Part shown: piece after piece, positions 35,904 to 48,811 of the stretch
Position numbering within the stretch: the first letter of the stretch is position 1
How the letters are laid out: each line of letters starts with the position of its first letter
Source of the DNA: Allium sativum
Lineage: Eukaryota; Streptophyta; Magnoliopsida; Asparagales; Amaryllidaceae
Length of the DNA stretch: 64,000 nucleotides
Direction of reading: 5' to 3'
Assembly: GCA_030737875.1 (NCBI GenBank)
Contig: CM060923.1
Span: 175,687,696 to 175,751,695 of the forward strand
The notes under the pieces: generated by a model
Seen by the model: only the letters and a program-made list of their open reading frames with translations
The model's database searches: none
What the model was told of the DNA's origin: nothing
Translations under genes and position numbers: made by a program

Positions 35904-36081
35904 AGAAGGTTACCAGACTGGGAAAAAGTTTTTAGAAAACCTTCTAAAACTATTTTCAAAACCGTTTACAAAGAAGCATTTTTTTTCAAGAAAAGTCTTG
36001 TTTTACTTAAAGGCTATTCCCCAAAAGCCATTAGCATTATCCCTTGTTTCCTCGTTTGAATCTCTCCTTCTTCATTTTAGC

Positions 36082-37098
36082 ATGTCTGGGAATCTTAACT
36101 TTCTAGAGGGCGAGCCAATACCTGGCTGGTTCAGGAGGTACTTAGAGGCTAGGGCCAACGATGCAGGCCCAACAGATATTCCTCCTCCAGCTGCAGCGAT
36201 TCCTCCTCCTCCACCCCCTCCTCGTGCAATTGCTTTCTCGAAGATCTGTAAAGATTTTAGGGCCATGGGTGGAAAGGATTTCAAGGGAACTGAATCATTC
36301 GTAGAAGCGAGGAACTGGCTCAAAGAAACTGAGGATCTATTCGTTATCTTCGAGGTGGACGATAGGCATAAAGTACAGTTGGCGGTATGGTTGCTCAAAG
36401 ACGAAGCTTCCTATTAGTGGGAAGTCACTAATGCTGAGAGGACGATTGAAACATGGATGGATTTCAGAATAAGGTTCGAGATGAAATTCCTCTCGCAAGC
36501 TGAACGAAGTCTATAGCTAGAAAAGTTCTTATCTCTTAAGCAAGGGAGTATGATGGTCAAGGAGTATGTCAATCAATTCAATCAGCTGGCTCAGTTTGGA
36601 CTGGACTTAGTGAATAACCCTCATAAGAAGGCTCTCCGTTTTGTCAAAGGATTGAATGGGCCACTTCACAGCTTGGCTATGACCCACGTACCTATGGGGG
36701 CTACTTACGAAAAGCTAGTAGACATGGCGCTCTTAAATGAAGAAGACAAGAATGGCAAGAAGGAAGTCAAGGCGAATGAGTCTCAAAACAAGAAGGTAGA
36801 CTCCGAGAAAGGAGGCAAGAATAACAACAACAATAATGATAACAAGACACGTGAGAAAAGAAAATGCCACCTCTGTGGTATTGAGGGGCATATAGTCCAG
36901 GATTGTAGAAAGAAGAAGATGAAGATGGGAGCATGCTTTCAGTGTGGTGATACTAGACATATCAGCAAGAACTGCCCTAAGAAGCAAGGGCAAGCCCTGC
37001 AAGCAGGACCTTCTGGGGGTACATCTTTAACTTCTTCTCCTAGATGCTTTGTTTTATCTTGCTTATCTTCTCAATCCTATCTTGGGAACCTTAGGTAG
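36082..37098 (+). pseudogene. gag: Gag of the gag-only element, two stop codons
   Basis: The likely start is the ATG at 36082 (MSGNLNFLEGEPIPGW). A proline run (about residues 35-52) leads to the capsid core FSKICKDFRAMGGKDFKG, which resembles the Tekay gag above. TAG stops at 36415-36417 and 36514-36516 interrupt it; the frame is unchanged and open again from about 36517. The second half has the capsid C-terminal part, a Lys/Asn-rich linker with an Asn run, and two zinc knuckles, CHLCGIEGHIVQDC and CFQCGDTRHISKNC (the second has Arg where Gly is usual). The frame ends at 37098 without running into protease. Gag elements of this kind supply particle protein but need enzymes from a partner. 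Confidence 0.9.
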
Positions 37099-37600
37099 AA
37101 CCCTTTTGAATGTAAACATGTGATTGAAACATGTTATGGTTGATGTTTGCATATGGTTGCAAGTGGTCGCAAGTGGTTGCTCATGGTTGCATAACACACA
37201 TTAGGCACTAGATCGGCTCAGACACATTTTCATATTGCATATGCACGAGTGTTTATACTTGTTTATGGATTAAATTGAATGTGTTATCATGTGAATGTTG
37301 CATATGGATGGATGTTTGTGCACACATATAGTGTTTATGGGACTAGGACTATTTGCATACATGTTGGATTCGTGGCACTAAACACATTTTGCATTAAGAA
37401 GATCAATCAGGCCTGATCATTTGCATTAGATAAGGAACATATACACACACTTTCTGCAAATGTTCATACAACATTAGAAATCTTTTTAAGGACAATGATT
37501 ACTTGTGGATGATGTTTTGAGTAGATGGTTCATTGGACGATAGGATTCATTCTTATTAGCTTGAAGATTTCGGGGACGAAATCCTTTAAGGAGGGGAGAA
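37099..37600 (+). promoter_or_regulatory. 3' untranslated part, hairpin and polypurine tract of gag-only element
   Basis: No protein remnant is seen. At 37566-37583 GATTTCG-ggga-CGAAATC forms a 7-bp hairpin, then AAGGAGGGGAGAA (37588-37600) is the polypurine tract before the 3' LTR. Confidence 0.85.
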
Positions 37601-40600
37601 TGTAACGACCCGTATTTTGATAACATGTTAAAACCATAAATCAAGGCATAATTAATTTTTTAAATAAGAATCAAGGGAAACGGGTTGCGCCATTGAATTC
37701 GTCTCGAAATTTTACTTGGAAACGAGTCCGAGTTTTCGAAAATCGGAGTCCGTATGAGGGAGATATGACCCTCCGAAGTTTCAGAAATTTTCAGAATAAA
37801 AAACAGCTTGAAAATTCGAATTCAAATTCGAATTCAAAACCCAGAATAGGCTGGGCGAGAAATTTCCCGCCCAGGACCAGGTCGACCATAGTGTCGACCT
37901 CCCGTCGACCTGGGGGTCGACCTGCCTCCCGAAACCATTTTCTGAACCTGATGCATTCTGATGTATTTAGACTCGTTTCGTGTCCATATTCGTCTGCTTA
38001 ATCCTATTTAAACAGCCTCCTAGCCTCATTCTCTTTACATCATTCTTCTCTAACCTTATGCTGCACAAATTCTTGATGGACATGGCTTCTTCTTCTTCTT
38101 CTTCCTCTAAATTAAATTAAATTAAAATTAAAATGCGAAGATTATTTCTTGAAGACTACGGCTAGGAATTTCATGTTGGGGGATTTGCTTCTACAATCAA
38201 AGCAGGATTCAACGCTTCAACAATTCAACGACTAATTTCTAGACTTGACTTCTGCATCTCAATTTCTTAGACCACAATCTGTAAGTTCAAGTTACTTTTA
38301 GATAAAAATTATAAACTTGATATGGACATGTTATAAATTGGAATTGGACCTATGTATGATAATTGATTGATATCTATTCTTGTTCATCTTGGATCTTGAC
38401 TTTTGGGAATATTGCTTTGGGCCTATTCATGTTGTAAATCAAACTCTTTCATGTCTATAACCTTAACATGCCTATGATGTTGAAACTATTATTAATGGCC
38501 GAGGACTAAAACTGTGAACATAAGACTATGCCTATGCCTATGACTGTGAACATAAGACTATGCCTATGCCTATGACTGTGAACATAAGACTATGCCTATG
38601 CCTATGACTGTGAACATAAGACTATTGCCTATGACTATGACTATGACAAGGACAATTGTGGCTAATCACCTATGACTCATGACTAGGAGAATTATTGCCT
38701 ATGATTATGAACATAAGACTATTGTCTATGACCATGACTTTGAAACTATTATAGTTAATTGCCTATGAATATTTAGGGTAGTTGCCTAGAACTATTTTGC
38801 ATAATTATCCATGACTATTGCGATTAATCGCTTATGATTCATAACTATGAGATTTCTACCTATGACCATGACTATGACTATTGTGGTTAATTGCCTAAGA
38901 CTATTATAGTTGATTGTTCATGCCCATAACACTATAGTTGAAGACCATGTTGTACATCGAATTGGCATTTTGTTGGATCTCATACCTAGGCTGTGACTTG
39001 CTTAGTTTATTCGCTATTATGTACACCAAAACCATTGGATCCATTATCCTTATATTTGGCTTTCTTTTGCATTCCTATGTCCAACTTTTATCATGACTAT
39101 CGCCTTATTTTGCTAGATTTGAAATCCTATATGCCAGTGATGTTGTAACCAATTATCTCAAGTTATATCATGCTAGTCTTGTAATCCCTTTTTACCGCTT
39201 TATGTTCGTCTCTTTTGCCTATCATAGTTTTGATGTTATTCCCTTTATTTTGGGATTTGGATTTATTTATAGATCGATTCACGTTTACGTGCGATAAGAA
39301 TGCGATTTGGGTAGATTAGGAAAAACATGAATTGGTTATGAATATGAAATTATGAACTTGATAATAGGAAAAACTTGAAACATGAACATTGTTATAACTT
39401 GAGTCTGGATGTGGGCATGAAACTCGCCTTGAAACTTGACACGAACTTGACATGAAAATTTGAACATGGACATGACACTAGAATGAACTTGAAAATGGCC
39501 AACTTGAGGTTGGGTTGAGTTTGCAGTGTTATTCTGCCTGGAACCGCCCGGCAAATCCAGTTACTGCAAACAATAGCATCCAATGTGGGTAGTTGGTCAT
39601 ATCGCACTTGAAAACCCGAGGTCAGATTGATTTGTGGTGTAAATCTGCCCCGAACCACCCGGCATATCCAGTGACCACAACAATAGGTCTGATGTGAGAG
39701 GTTGGGGTGCATTAATGAATTAATGCCACATGATAGAGTTAATTCATGATCATGAAAGACAACACTTAACCAACTTGACACCTGATTCGTAGGGCTAAGT
39801 CATGAACTTGAACGACAACACTTAGCCAATTTGACATGACATGTAGACGGGTTAAGTCACAAACTTGAACGACAACATTTAACCAACCTGACATGCTATA
39901 CAGATAAGGTTTAAGGCACGAATTTAAATGACAACACTTAACCTATTGGACGGAAACCTTAGTTACGCGGTCTGTTTCAGCAGTAACCCACTACATGTAT
40001 CATGGTACCCTGGAGCTAAGCAGGGTGGGGCACGATTACTGGGTTGATTGTAAGAGACTAGAACGACGGCTGAGTTGGTGCGCCAGCGTAGGTTCAGGCA
40101 GGCTATGGTCGTGCACGTGGTCCGGAGTTGAAAAAGCAGGCATTGGGCATCAATAGGTTTATCTGTGCATGCTTGATTCATGTCGGTGGTTGGCACCATA
40201 GGGCTTGATACACCCTATGGTGGACCTAACACAGGTGACTACATTCGTGATAGGGCCGTATGACATAGACACACGACGAGCTAGAACTTGTAGGGAGCCG
40301 ATCGATTAGTGGATCGTTCCGTTGGACCTATTAATGGGTCATTCATGATATTGGGCCAAGGGATCATTTCATGATTAACATTTGACATGGGTTTGGGATT
40401 CTAGTACAGTTGGTGTAGCGAACCTTGAGTATGTGATGTTATACTTGATTACACTTGAATTATCATGCTATCTTAGTCTATCTTGCCAATCTTGACAGCA
40501 ACCGTATGTTTACTTTCAGTTTATACATGTCATGTTACCTTTACCTGTTTTTATGCTGAAAGTCACTTGGACTTGCCAGTCTTTATGACTGACCCGTTTT

Positions 40601-41020
40601 CTTTCGCCTCTTTTCCTTTCGTCCTCCCCCCCAAGTTCTCAGGGAGTAAACTCTAGCACTTAGCTTGGATTTCGCTTGCTTTCGATTCAGCTCATATACG
40701 GTTTGATCTTGAGCTATGCTATGGCTGTATTTCTGCTACCTTTGGGGAATTAAGCTACTTTTGTTGTTTTAAGATTATGCTTCTTTGTTTATGCATGAAA
40801 TAATTTGTTGTAATGGAAAATAATGACTTTGGCTATTTGGTACTTTGGCTGTAAGAAGGCTTTGACTATTTTGAAAGTAATGAAATTTATTTTTTGATTC
40901 TTCCGTTGTTTTATTTATGTTCTATCTTGTAATATTTATGTGTTCATTTACCTCGATAATGCTCCTCCAAAACTAGTGCATTCCCTTTGTGAGTGACCCT
41001 AGCGGAGGTGGGGTGTTACA
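37601..41020 (+). repeat. 3' LTR of gag-only element
   Basis: It runs from TGTAACGACCCG to GGTGTTACA and is the partner of 32500-35889, with small changes in the minisatellite and hairpin array. Confidence 0.9.
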
Positions 41021-41025
41021 CTTGT

Positions 41026-42500
41026 GAAGATATATCCAAAATTCGATTTCCTTTAATCCATATCATTGGCATAGTCCAAATCACCATAACCTACAAACTT
41101 TTATTCCTTCACTACTGTAAAAGCAGGATCTTGAGAGGGTGTACTTCGGTGTCTCAGATTAGCCTTCACGGCTTCCCAATGTGGTTTTTTGGATTAGTCA
41201 TATACTAACCAAGCATCCCAATAACATTTGCAATATGGTATCTTGCAAACACCATTACATATGTTAAACTTCCAGGCACACTTACATGTGAAAAAATTAC
41301 TATATGAGCCTTGTCTTTCTCTTAGATAGGCGATCCCTTACTCTAAATCTTCATATGCAAAGATAATGGTGTATTTAATGCCCTTGCATTCTCCATGCAA
41401 AAAAAACCAAAGCTCTTTTTAGTAAATCTCCTTTGACTCGGTTTCAACATAAAACGCTTCTGATTCATGTTTACCTCCATGTCCAATATTTTCCATGGTT
41501 TTCCAAGACAATTCATTTTGAATTTCGAATTTAAAAGCATCTTTAACCTATTTGTTTAGTTTTGTCTTAAGAAGCAATGAGCACACCGCTCACGTACATA
41601 AGAAAATACATGCAACAATTATTTTCTGTCCTCTTGAAATACACATAATCACCCTAATGCATCTATCAAAACCTTTATCAAGCATATAATGATCCAATCT
41701 CTTGTATTATTATTTAGGTGATTACGTTAAAGCATATAGTGATTTATTTAACTTGCAAACAAAATTTAACTTACCATCTACAACATACACTTTTGGTTAC
41801 TCTACATAGATGTCCTCATCCAAATCATCATGCAAGAAGTTTTCACATCAAGTTTCTTTAACTTAAAGACAATGCTACTATTGCTAGAAAAATCTGGACT
41901 GAAGTACTACACAAAACCAGTGCAAAGATCTCATCATGCTATTAGCTATTCTTTGTGCAAACCTCTTTGCCACTAGCCTGGCTTTGTGTCTCCTATCTCC
42001 TTGTAAATTCATTTCCACTTTATAGCATTATTTCCTATTGGAAGTGGATCCAAATCTCAAACTTAGTTCTTCATCAATGAATGCAACTCATCCTTGGCTA
42101 TCACTCGAACCCATTATTTCAGCAAGATTCATTGGCTCATCTTGGACTAAATAAAGAACAGAGTTTAACTTATCATAATAGCTAAGATGTTACCTATTCC
42201 ACTTCTTTTTGGTGGCCTTATAACACGTCGACCAAACTTAGTCGCAATACTATCACCTAAACCCCTTTTAGCTCAACGTTGAACCAAATCCTCTTCAGTA
42301 TCATGCGCATCACCAACACCACATGATGAACCATATGGAGTATTTGATATTTCATCAACTATTTCATTATTATAAGCATTTTTAGCAAGTCCCTACTTGG
42401 AAGGAATGCAAGAATAACCTCCTCTTTCGATTCTCAATGAACCAAACCTAAAAACATCTGATAAGCTCTCATTCTCCATGAGCAAAAATGCCTCATAGAA
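41026..42500 (-). pseudogene. pol: Ty1/copia pol remnant: reverse transcriptase
   Basis: On the minus strand, in order from the right: KARLVAKRFAQR (41992-41955), LDVKTS followed by a shifted D-L-D-E-D block (41860-41790), VCKLNKSL-like (near 41750), a damaged active site reading YVSG in place of YVDD (near 41600), and an open 65-residue frame 41540-41343 (KFKMNCLGKPWKILDMEV, LNTPLSLHMK), the conserved end of copia reverse transcriptase. The part 41340-41026 continues with a YMTNP-like block and the approach to RNase H. Many stops and shifts make it long dead. The gag-only element separates it from its RNase H end. Confidence 0.8.
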
Positions 42501-43894
42501 AGTAACATAACGAGAATTCACATCTTTGGCTTTCGGATACTAAACCTGATAGTGTTCTATGCCAATTATATAGCTAAGAAAGACAACTTGAAAGCTCAGG
42601 CAAAAATATACCTAAGGTTTAGCTGATAAAGTCGATAAGCTATGTAAGTATATTATATAAGCTTTGTTGTGTCGAGTTGATGGACTACTATCTTTCAAGG
42701 AAGAATATATTATTTATTAATCAAAGTGCATATTTGGTACAGCGTCATGCCAGTACAAGTTTTTGAAATTAAGGAATTACAAGCAAGTTGATTTATTCCC
42801 AAATTGATTTAGAGCATATAAGTAATAAAAGCGAGGAAAAGAAAATTCGACCCTTTCAAATGTGTCCCTACGCTGTCATTTATACGCTATGAGTAAGGTC
42901 AATCAACCTTATTCCTGCTAACTTGAGATCATTTAAAGTCTAATGGCAATAAAATTGGGGTATATACGATTAAATCAGAAGGTGTCTGCCCTTGATGAAT
43001 GTGATGCGGTTCCTTAGAGGCAAGTGGGTAACTCTGTCTATAAGGAAGCCAAGATAGATGAGTTCGACCACAAAGCCAATAGACCATTTACTGAATGGTT
43101 GAAGAAAGGAGACACGATACCAAGGCAGTAAGCCTCCTTGGTCTTGACAATGAACCAGTTATCAAGGTGGGATGGTTTGCTTCATGCTTGCATGTGTTCA
43201 ATTAAGGAAAATGGACTAACTTTGTTCCCTAAAGCAGTATGGTCGAATCTACTTGGTGACATCTTTCAAAGGGGATACACCCTCCAGTCATATAGCTCGA
43301 GTGATGATATGCTTACAGAAGCAAATACCTAAGGCTCTAAGGTAGACATCAGTGATACGACCCCTTTGATGTCTAAGGTAGTAAGGCATTATATGTTGCA
43401 GATGTATATGAGCGATAACCCTTCTTTGACATATGCCGCTAAACAACATGGTTTAAAGCGGCGATAAGAGACCAAATCTTGATTTCTTATCTAAGTAAGC
43501 ATGAGATACTAAGAGATACTTTATTTGACTACTAAATATATCTTTGACAACATTTAGCAGTGATTTTTAAAAGCTAAGATGATGTTTGCTTTATTGTTTT
43601 TAGTTTTGGGTTCATATAAGAATGCGAAGAAACATGTGTATGATTAAAATAACTCATTTTAAAAAAAATTAAACTATAAAACAAAAAATAACTATTTATT
43701 TTTATGCTTTTGAAAGTAATTAAAGAACAAGAGACACCTTATTTCCATCGTCTTCTCCTCCACAGTTATTTCATCCAATCTATCATACTTTTTTTAAGTT
43801 AATGTTAAAAACACAATATAAATCAAGCTCCAATTAATTTTCTAAAATTTATACGTCAAATATATATAGACGTTTAATTTTCATCTAGCTGGAT
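42501..43894. other. Unassigned repeat-derived DNA
   Basis: The stretch is AT-rich with no frame longer than about 64 residues and no family I recognise. The part up to about 42550 may belong to the copia element's earlier pol region. Confidence 0.4.
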
Positions 43895-44230
43895 TAGGGG
43901 TGGAAATTAGACTTAAGCCGATAGACCCGGACAAGACCCGACGGGTCTCGGGTCTAGGCGAGTCGGGTCTAAACTATACATTTCAAAATTTGGACCCGAC
44001 CCATCCCGAGCTTCGGTTTGGGTCTGGTCGGGTCAATTCGGTATGGACAATAACACTTAAATTACATATATTTCAATGTTTTTCGGTCAAGTCTTTCGGG
44101 TCGGATTTTCGGGTCTTTATTGTATTTTTCATCACCCAGACCCGACCTGAGACCCATCGGGTTCGGTTCAGGTTTGGATCTTTCTGGGTCGGTTCGAGTT
44201 TTCGGTTCTCGGTTCTAATTGCCAGCCCTA
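43895..44230. mobile_element. hAT-type MITE (336 bp)
   Basis: Terminal inverted repeats TAGGGGTGGAAATTAG (left) and CTAATTGCCAGCCCTA (right) match in 14 of 16 positions and resemble the hAT end TAGGGGTGGCAAT. The 8-bp target duplications AGCTGGAT (43887-43894) and AGTTGGAT (44231-44238) differ by one C/T change; 8 bp is the hAT length. The interior is rich in GGGTC and GACCCG runs. No transposase is present, so it is non-autonomous. Confidence 0.85.
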
Positions 44231-44299
44231 AGTTGGATATTAGGGTGTAATGTGATGTTTCTATTGTGGGCATTAACATCAATTAGCATAAAGTAATTT

Positions 44300-44577
44300 C
44301 TCTTAGGGTGCAAATTTCTAAACTAAAAACGCTCAGTAAAATGAAACGAAGCAAACCGCACACATAAGAGTCTTTAGTTTATTTCATCAAATACGGGTAT
44401 GTTACCCATTGGGCCTAATGGCCTATTCTCATGTACACTTTATTATAAATAGATCGTCATAGGCACACTTATGTTCATTCAATTACGATAATATTAATCT
44501 TTCTGTTTCCACCATTACTCTCTCTGTTATATCTAATTTTTTCTTTCATAAAAAAAATCTAACTTAGTATCAGAGCC
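44300..44577 (+). repeat. LTR 3' end with primer-binding site (remnant)
   Basis: TATTATAAATAG (near 44440-44452) looks like an LTR TATA box. Pyrimidine-rich sequence follows, and TAGTATCAGAGCC (44565-44577) is a tRNA-Met primer-binding site with one change. Only about 25 bp of interior remains before the next LTR begins at 44603. The upstream limit is not certain. Confidence 0.55.
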
Positions 44578-44602
44578 ATAGTTCATCTATCGTCATACAG
44601 TT

Positions 44603-46501
44603 TGTAACAAACCGTATTTTCAAAAACAATTTTAAATTTTGTTTTAAGCTATTTTGAGGAATATGGGAATATAAATTGGTTATTTTTCTAAATAAAATTC
44701 GTGAATAATTTTAAAATTAGTTTTTATATTTTATTTGACTTAAAACAAACTCAGTAAAATTATTAAATAGATTTATAAGCCTTGGATTTGAAAATTTTGA
44801 AAATTCGATTTTTAAAATCATCGCATAGCCGCTAAAAAGTAAAATTTTGCTAGTGAGCTCAGAATTTGATAAGACTAATTACGTTGGATTCATAATTATA
44901 AGTCATCACTAGATTTCAAATTTCACATGAAACGGAGTTAGTATGTGGCCGTGAGAGACAAACCCGTTTGAGGGGAAACAGACAGTTAGTTTACAAAGGA
45001 ACATTGTTGAGACGATCTCAGAATTCGATTCCACTTTTTTTTACGGATTTGTATCATCAAATAATGGTGGAATCCAAAATTTCATAATTTTTGGAGTTAG
45101 CGTTTGGGCGTACAAGAAGAAAAGATACGTTAAAATCGCTTTTTTTGAAGCTTATTTTAGCCTATTTGAGAAATTAAACGGAAGGTCAAATGAACTCAGA
45201 ATTCGACGAAACTTGATTCGTTAGATTCTTCTTCACGTGTATTATCTCATGTCTGAATTCAATTATGATCGGAGATCGTTTGCAGTCGGGCGATTCGCAG
45301 AGAAACGAGCATATAATCACTTTTTTCCTTTCTCCCTTCATTGTTTCTCACTTCTCTCTTCCTCCTCTTCAAAGAAAAACGACCTTCTCCCCTTCCCCAT
45401 TGCAGCCGTCGCCCTCTCTCCCTCCCCTGCCGCTGCTCCTCCCCTTCGGCCACCCCTCCTCCTCTTCTCTCCCTTCTCTCCTTTCTTGCAAAACCCAAAC
45501 CCTAGAAGCCCTAGCTACCCCTGTGGCCGCTACCATTGCCGCCACCACCCCACATTCACCATCCGCCGCCACTTAACAGCCTGCCAGGCCCCTCACTCCG
45601 GCTATGCTACCCACCTCCTCCAAAATTCCTTCTTTCTCCAAAATCCCATTTTGCAAAAAGGACCCTCGCCTTCTTCGCGCAACGGCTTCCGCTCTGTCCA
45701 TTTCTGGTCGAGGCCGTATAAACGAAAGTTGTAGATCTCATCTTTCTATATAGTTTTGACATATCAAAATCGAATTTTGGAGTTCGTATATGCTCATAAA
45801 ACATGTTCAAAGTCCGTAGACCTGATGTGAAGATTTGCGATTTCTAGCGAATTGGAGTGTTTAGGGAAGAAAGTCCACTAGGCAAAAGTTGTCTGGAATG
45901 ACATTTTTATGCTAGTTACTAGGTTTGGTGAAGATGGGAGGTCGTATGAAATTTGTAGAGTCAGAACGGCGAATTCGAGTGATGGAGAAATAACGGCGAA
46001 AGAGCGATAAAGAAAATTTCTACATAAGAAGAGTCGCGATGTTTAGTTTAGCTATTAGGTGAGAACTCCCTTTCTCAAGTTATTTTGTTATGTTAATTAT
46101 CATAAAATTTATATGGTATATGTTAGCTCCCTTCACTGTTATTTGTAAACCATGGATGAATTGTTGATTTGTTGTGATATGTTTGTGATTGTGAATTTGA
46201 AATGTTCAATAGGTTAAAAATAATGTTAATATTATTGTGATAGTTGAAATTGGACATAAATATTCATTTATAATTTGAACGGTGAAAATTAGTTAGTTTG
46301 AAAAATAATTCAAATTGAATAAGAATTGGTTAAACTTATTAACCAGTGATAGATTTAAATTTATTGTTTGATGGTTGAAAAACCACACGGGTCTTGGGAT
46401 GATATTTGACTCACACATCCAACTTGTGTGAATTTACGGTTAATCGGTTGATTGACGGATTTATGTAAGCGTCCATAAATCATTTGAAGCTTATATGAAA
46501 A
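44603..46501 (+). repeat. Giant-family LTR, 5' part only
   Basis: It starts TGTAACAAACCGTATTTTC, close to the solo LTR start. It carries the GC-rich patch (45370-45720), the GTGAGAACTCC block (46060) and CCACACGGGTCTTGGGATG (46383-46401), in the same order as the other giant LTRs. It stops at 46501, where a Helitron-like end begins. The proline-rich frame at 45237-45734 is in the GC patch and not conserved. Confidence 0.75.
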
Positions 46502-47465
46502 CTAGTGTGAACCCGTGCTTCGCACACGGTTCGCAAAAAACGATGCATATATACTAAAACATTGATATTACAGCTTATTATCATTGAAATTAAAGTTCTG
46601 GCCATAACCGAATCGATACTATGGTTAATATTACAACCCATTTATTTGTTCATTAATTTATTTGTTGGTATTACATTCATTACTTTTGGTTGAAATTATG
46701 GCTTTTGGTCTATATTACAACCGGTTGATCTCTGTTGCAAATTTGTTGGTATTACATGCATTAATTTTGGTTGAAATGATAGCTTTTGGTTAATACGTCA
46801 TATATGTTGCAAATACAAACATTGATTGATATTATGGTCCCTTAATTTGTGTGTTTATAATATTTTTAAGATAATAAGATGCATATAAAAAAACCAAAAA
46901 TATGAAAGCAGCGTAAGATGTGACTTTCCAATGAGCCAACGGTAACATAAGTGTTGTCATATTGAATCTGCATATGTAAGATGCCCTCTAAGAGTAAAAG
47001 GCGGGACTACATTGTTACACAAAAATATGGCATAACGTGCCATAGAATTTTGTTTTTTAGATTGTCGGCAATTTCGTACAATTTGACGTATGTACACTGT
47101 TCACGCTGTACTCACATATCATCTCTTACCATTATTTTCATATATCATAAAACGATGAATTTCATTTGACAGCTAGAAGTTGATAACAACAAGATAAAAA
47201 ATATGCTATTTAAACACTTGAAAAACCAATGGATCCTAAATACAGTTGGAAAGACATAGCATTTGACAGCTAGAGGTAAGTCAATATGTTGTAAAATATA
47301 AACACCACCACAAAGTTGAATGTCAATACCATGTACTTCAACTGGTAAATGAGATTATATACAGCTTCATAATATTCATAGAGAAAACTACTACATAGGT
47401 TGGTCTGACTATTGAAATACCACAGGTTCTTAAATGATAATATAAATTGATGTGATGCAACAACA

Positions 47466-47549
47466 TTAAATCATCTCAAGCACAGCTGGTAGTGCTGGTA
47501 GTTGTATTCCGTATAGCTGGGTAATGCTTCCTAAGACAGCCGCAGTAAT
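47466..47549 (-). pseudogene. Candidate last exon of an unidentified gene
   Basis: On the minus strand a pyrimidine run and TCAG lead into 27 open codons ending in TAA (starts ITAAVLGSITQLYG, ends LPALPAVLEMI). Together with blocks at 49605, 54184 and 54475 it could form one gene. I do not recognise the protein. Expression is unknown; it may be a captured fragment. Confidence 0.4.
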
Positions 47550-48811
47550 CTGAAAAAAATAACACTGTAAAAACGTTTGTATGCTTATTATTAACACAAT
47601 ATGTGTTTATATAATAAGTTTAATGTACTTTCATTGAAGTTACTGAAAGTAACATCAAATTAATAAGTAGCAGAATGGTTTAAACTTGATTTTCTATTGA
47701 GGTTGATTTTTGCATACGGGTTTGGCAATATTGTTAGTTTATATCTATTCTAAATTATTGATCAAGATACTGAAAAAGAAACAATAAGAAATTTACCATA
47801 AAATAGAATCTACAAAAATTACTATTACAAAAAGTAAAAGTTTTTTTAAAAAAAACTTGTATCATGTTGCATCATCAGATAATGTCCTTGGAACGAAGGA
47901 TCAAAACAGTCATGATCTGGTTAAGTATACATATTGCGCACAAATCGCCCACTTCATTTAAACCACTTAACAATGTAGAGATAATACATGTTCTAAAGTT
48001 TGCCAAAAATTGGACACTCCTAAATTGAAGGCAAACTATGATATGTTATGCATATTATTTGGACGAATTACATTAAAGCATAAAAGGACTAAAAAGTTTT
48101 ATTATGTCCGACATGCACAAAATCAAAATCAAAATGTACAAAGCATAAAAATATCAGTAGAATGAAATAACAAAGTCATCCTTTCGATAAATGACTCAAA
48201 GTTTCCTCAGAATCACGATTGAATGTCCAAAATGTGTGGTACATAATAATTTGTTACACTGTTCAACAGTTTGGTTCTATCCGTAAAAGCTAACTTGGTT
48301 TTAGCTTATACAATATCAATTATAAACTTTTAAGATCCTTCAGAAACAACAGGCAACTATGAAAGACCTTACAGACTCCTCATGTGAATAAAAATACATT
48401 TAGGATATCTTAAACTTGGTTCCTTTCAGAAGGTCTGTTCTTTTCAAAAGGATAGCTTTTAATAGTAGTTCTTTATTTGTTGCACGTGAAACAAATAAAC
48501 GCCTACAGTCAAAACGCCAAGTTCCTGGCCAAAAATATATTAATCCATAATATTAACATGATGAAACAAAAAAAATGGGATTGTAAAATAGTAGATAAAT
48601 AAATTGGCATGCAAAGTTTTAAACTCATGGTTAGAATTTTACACCTAGCAGCATGACAATTCTACATAGTTATTATAATTTGTCAAAGCAACTAACATCC
48701 ATACATTATTTTAGACTATTTATGAAATTCATGTTAACAATTGATCCATGTAACTGACAACATTGAGACTGATTACTTGTATATCAACAAATGTGTTGTA
48801 CTCGAATAACA

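Larger units (their letters stand above)
32500..41020 (+). mobile_element. Gag-only LTR element (TR-GAG type), pol missing
   Basis: LTRs of 3390 bp (32500-35889) and 3420 bp (37601-41020) flank a 1.7-kb interior with a primer-binding site, a gag pseudogene and a polypurine tract. There is no protease, reverse transcriptase or integrase, and after gag only 500 bp remain. This matches the TR-GAG class of non-autonomous elements. It inserted into the copia element. The 5-bp flanks (CTAAG left, CTTGT right) do not match, though leaving out the element and five bases keeps the copia frame open across the junction. LTR similarity is high by eye. Confidence 0.88.

Noticed and set aside
43138..43332. 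64-residue plus-strand frame
   Set aside because: No recognisable domain; it stands alone in unassigned repeat-derived DNA.
45237..45734. 165-residue proline/serine-rich frame
   Set aside because: It lies in the GC-rich patch of a giant LTR. Related LTRs do not keep the frame.
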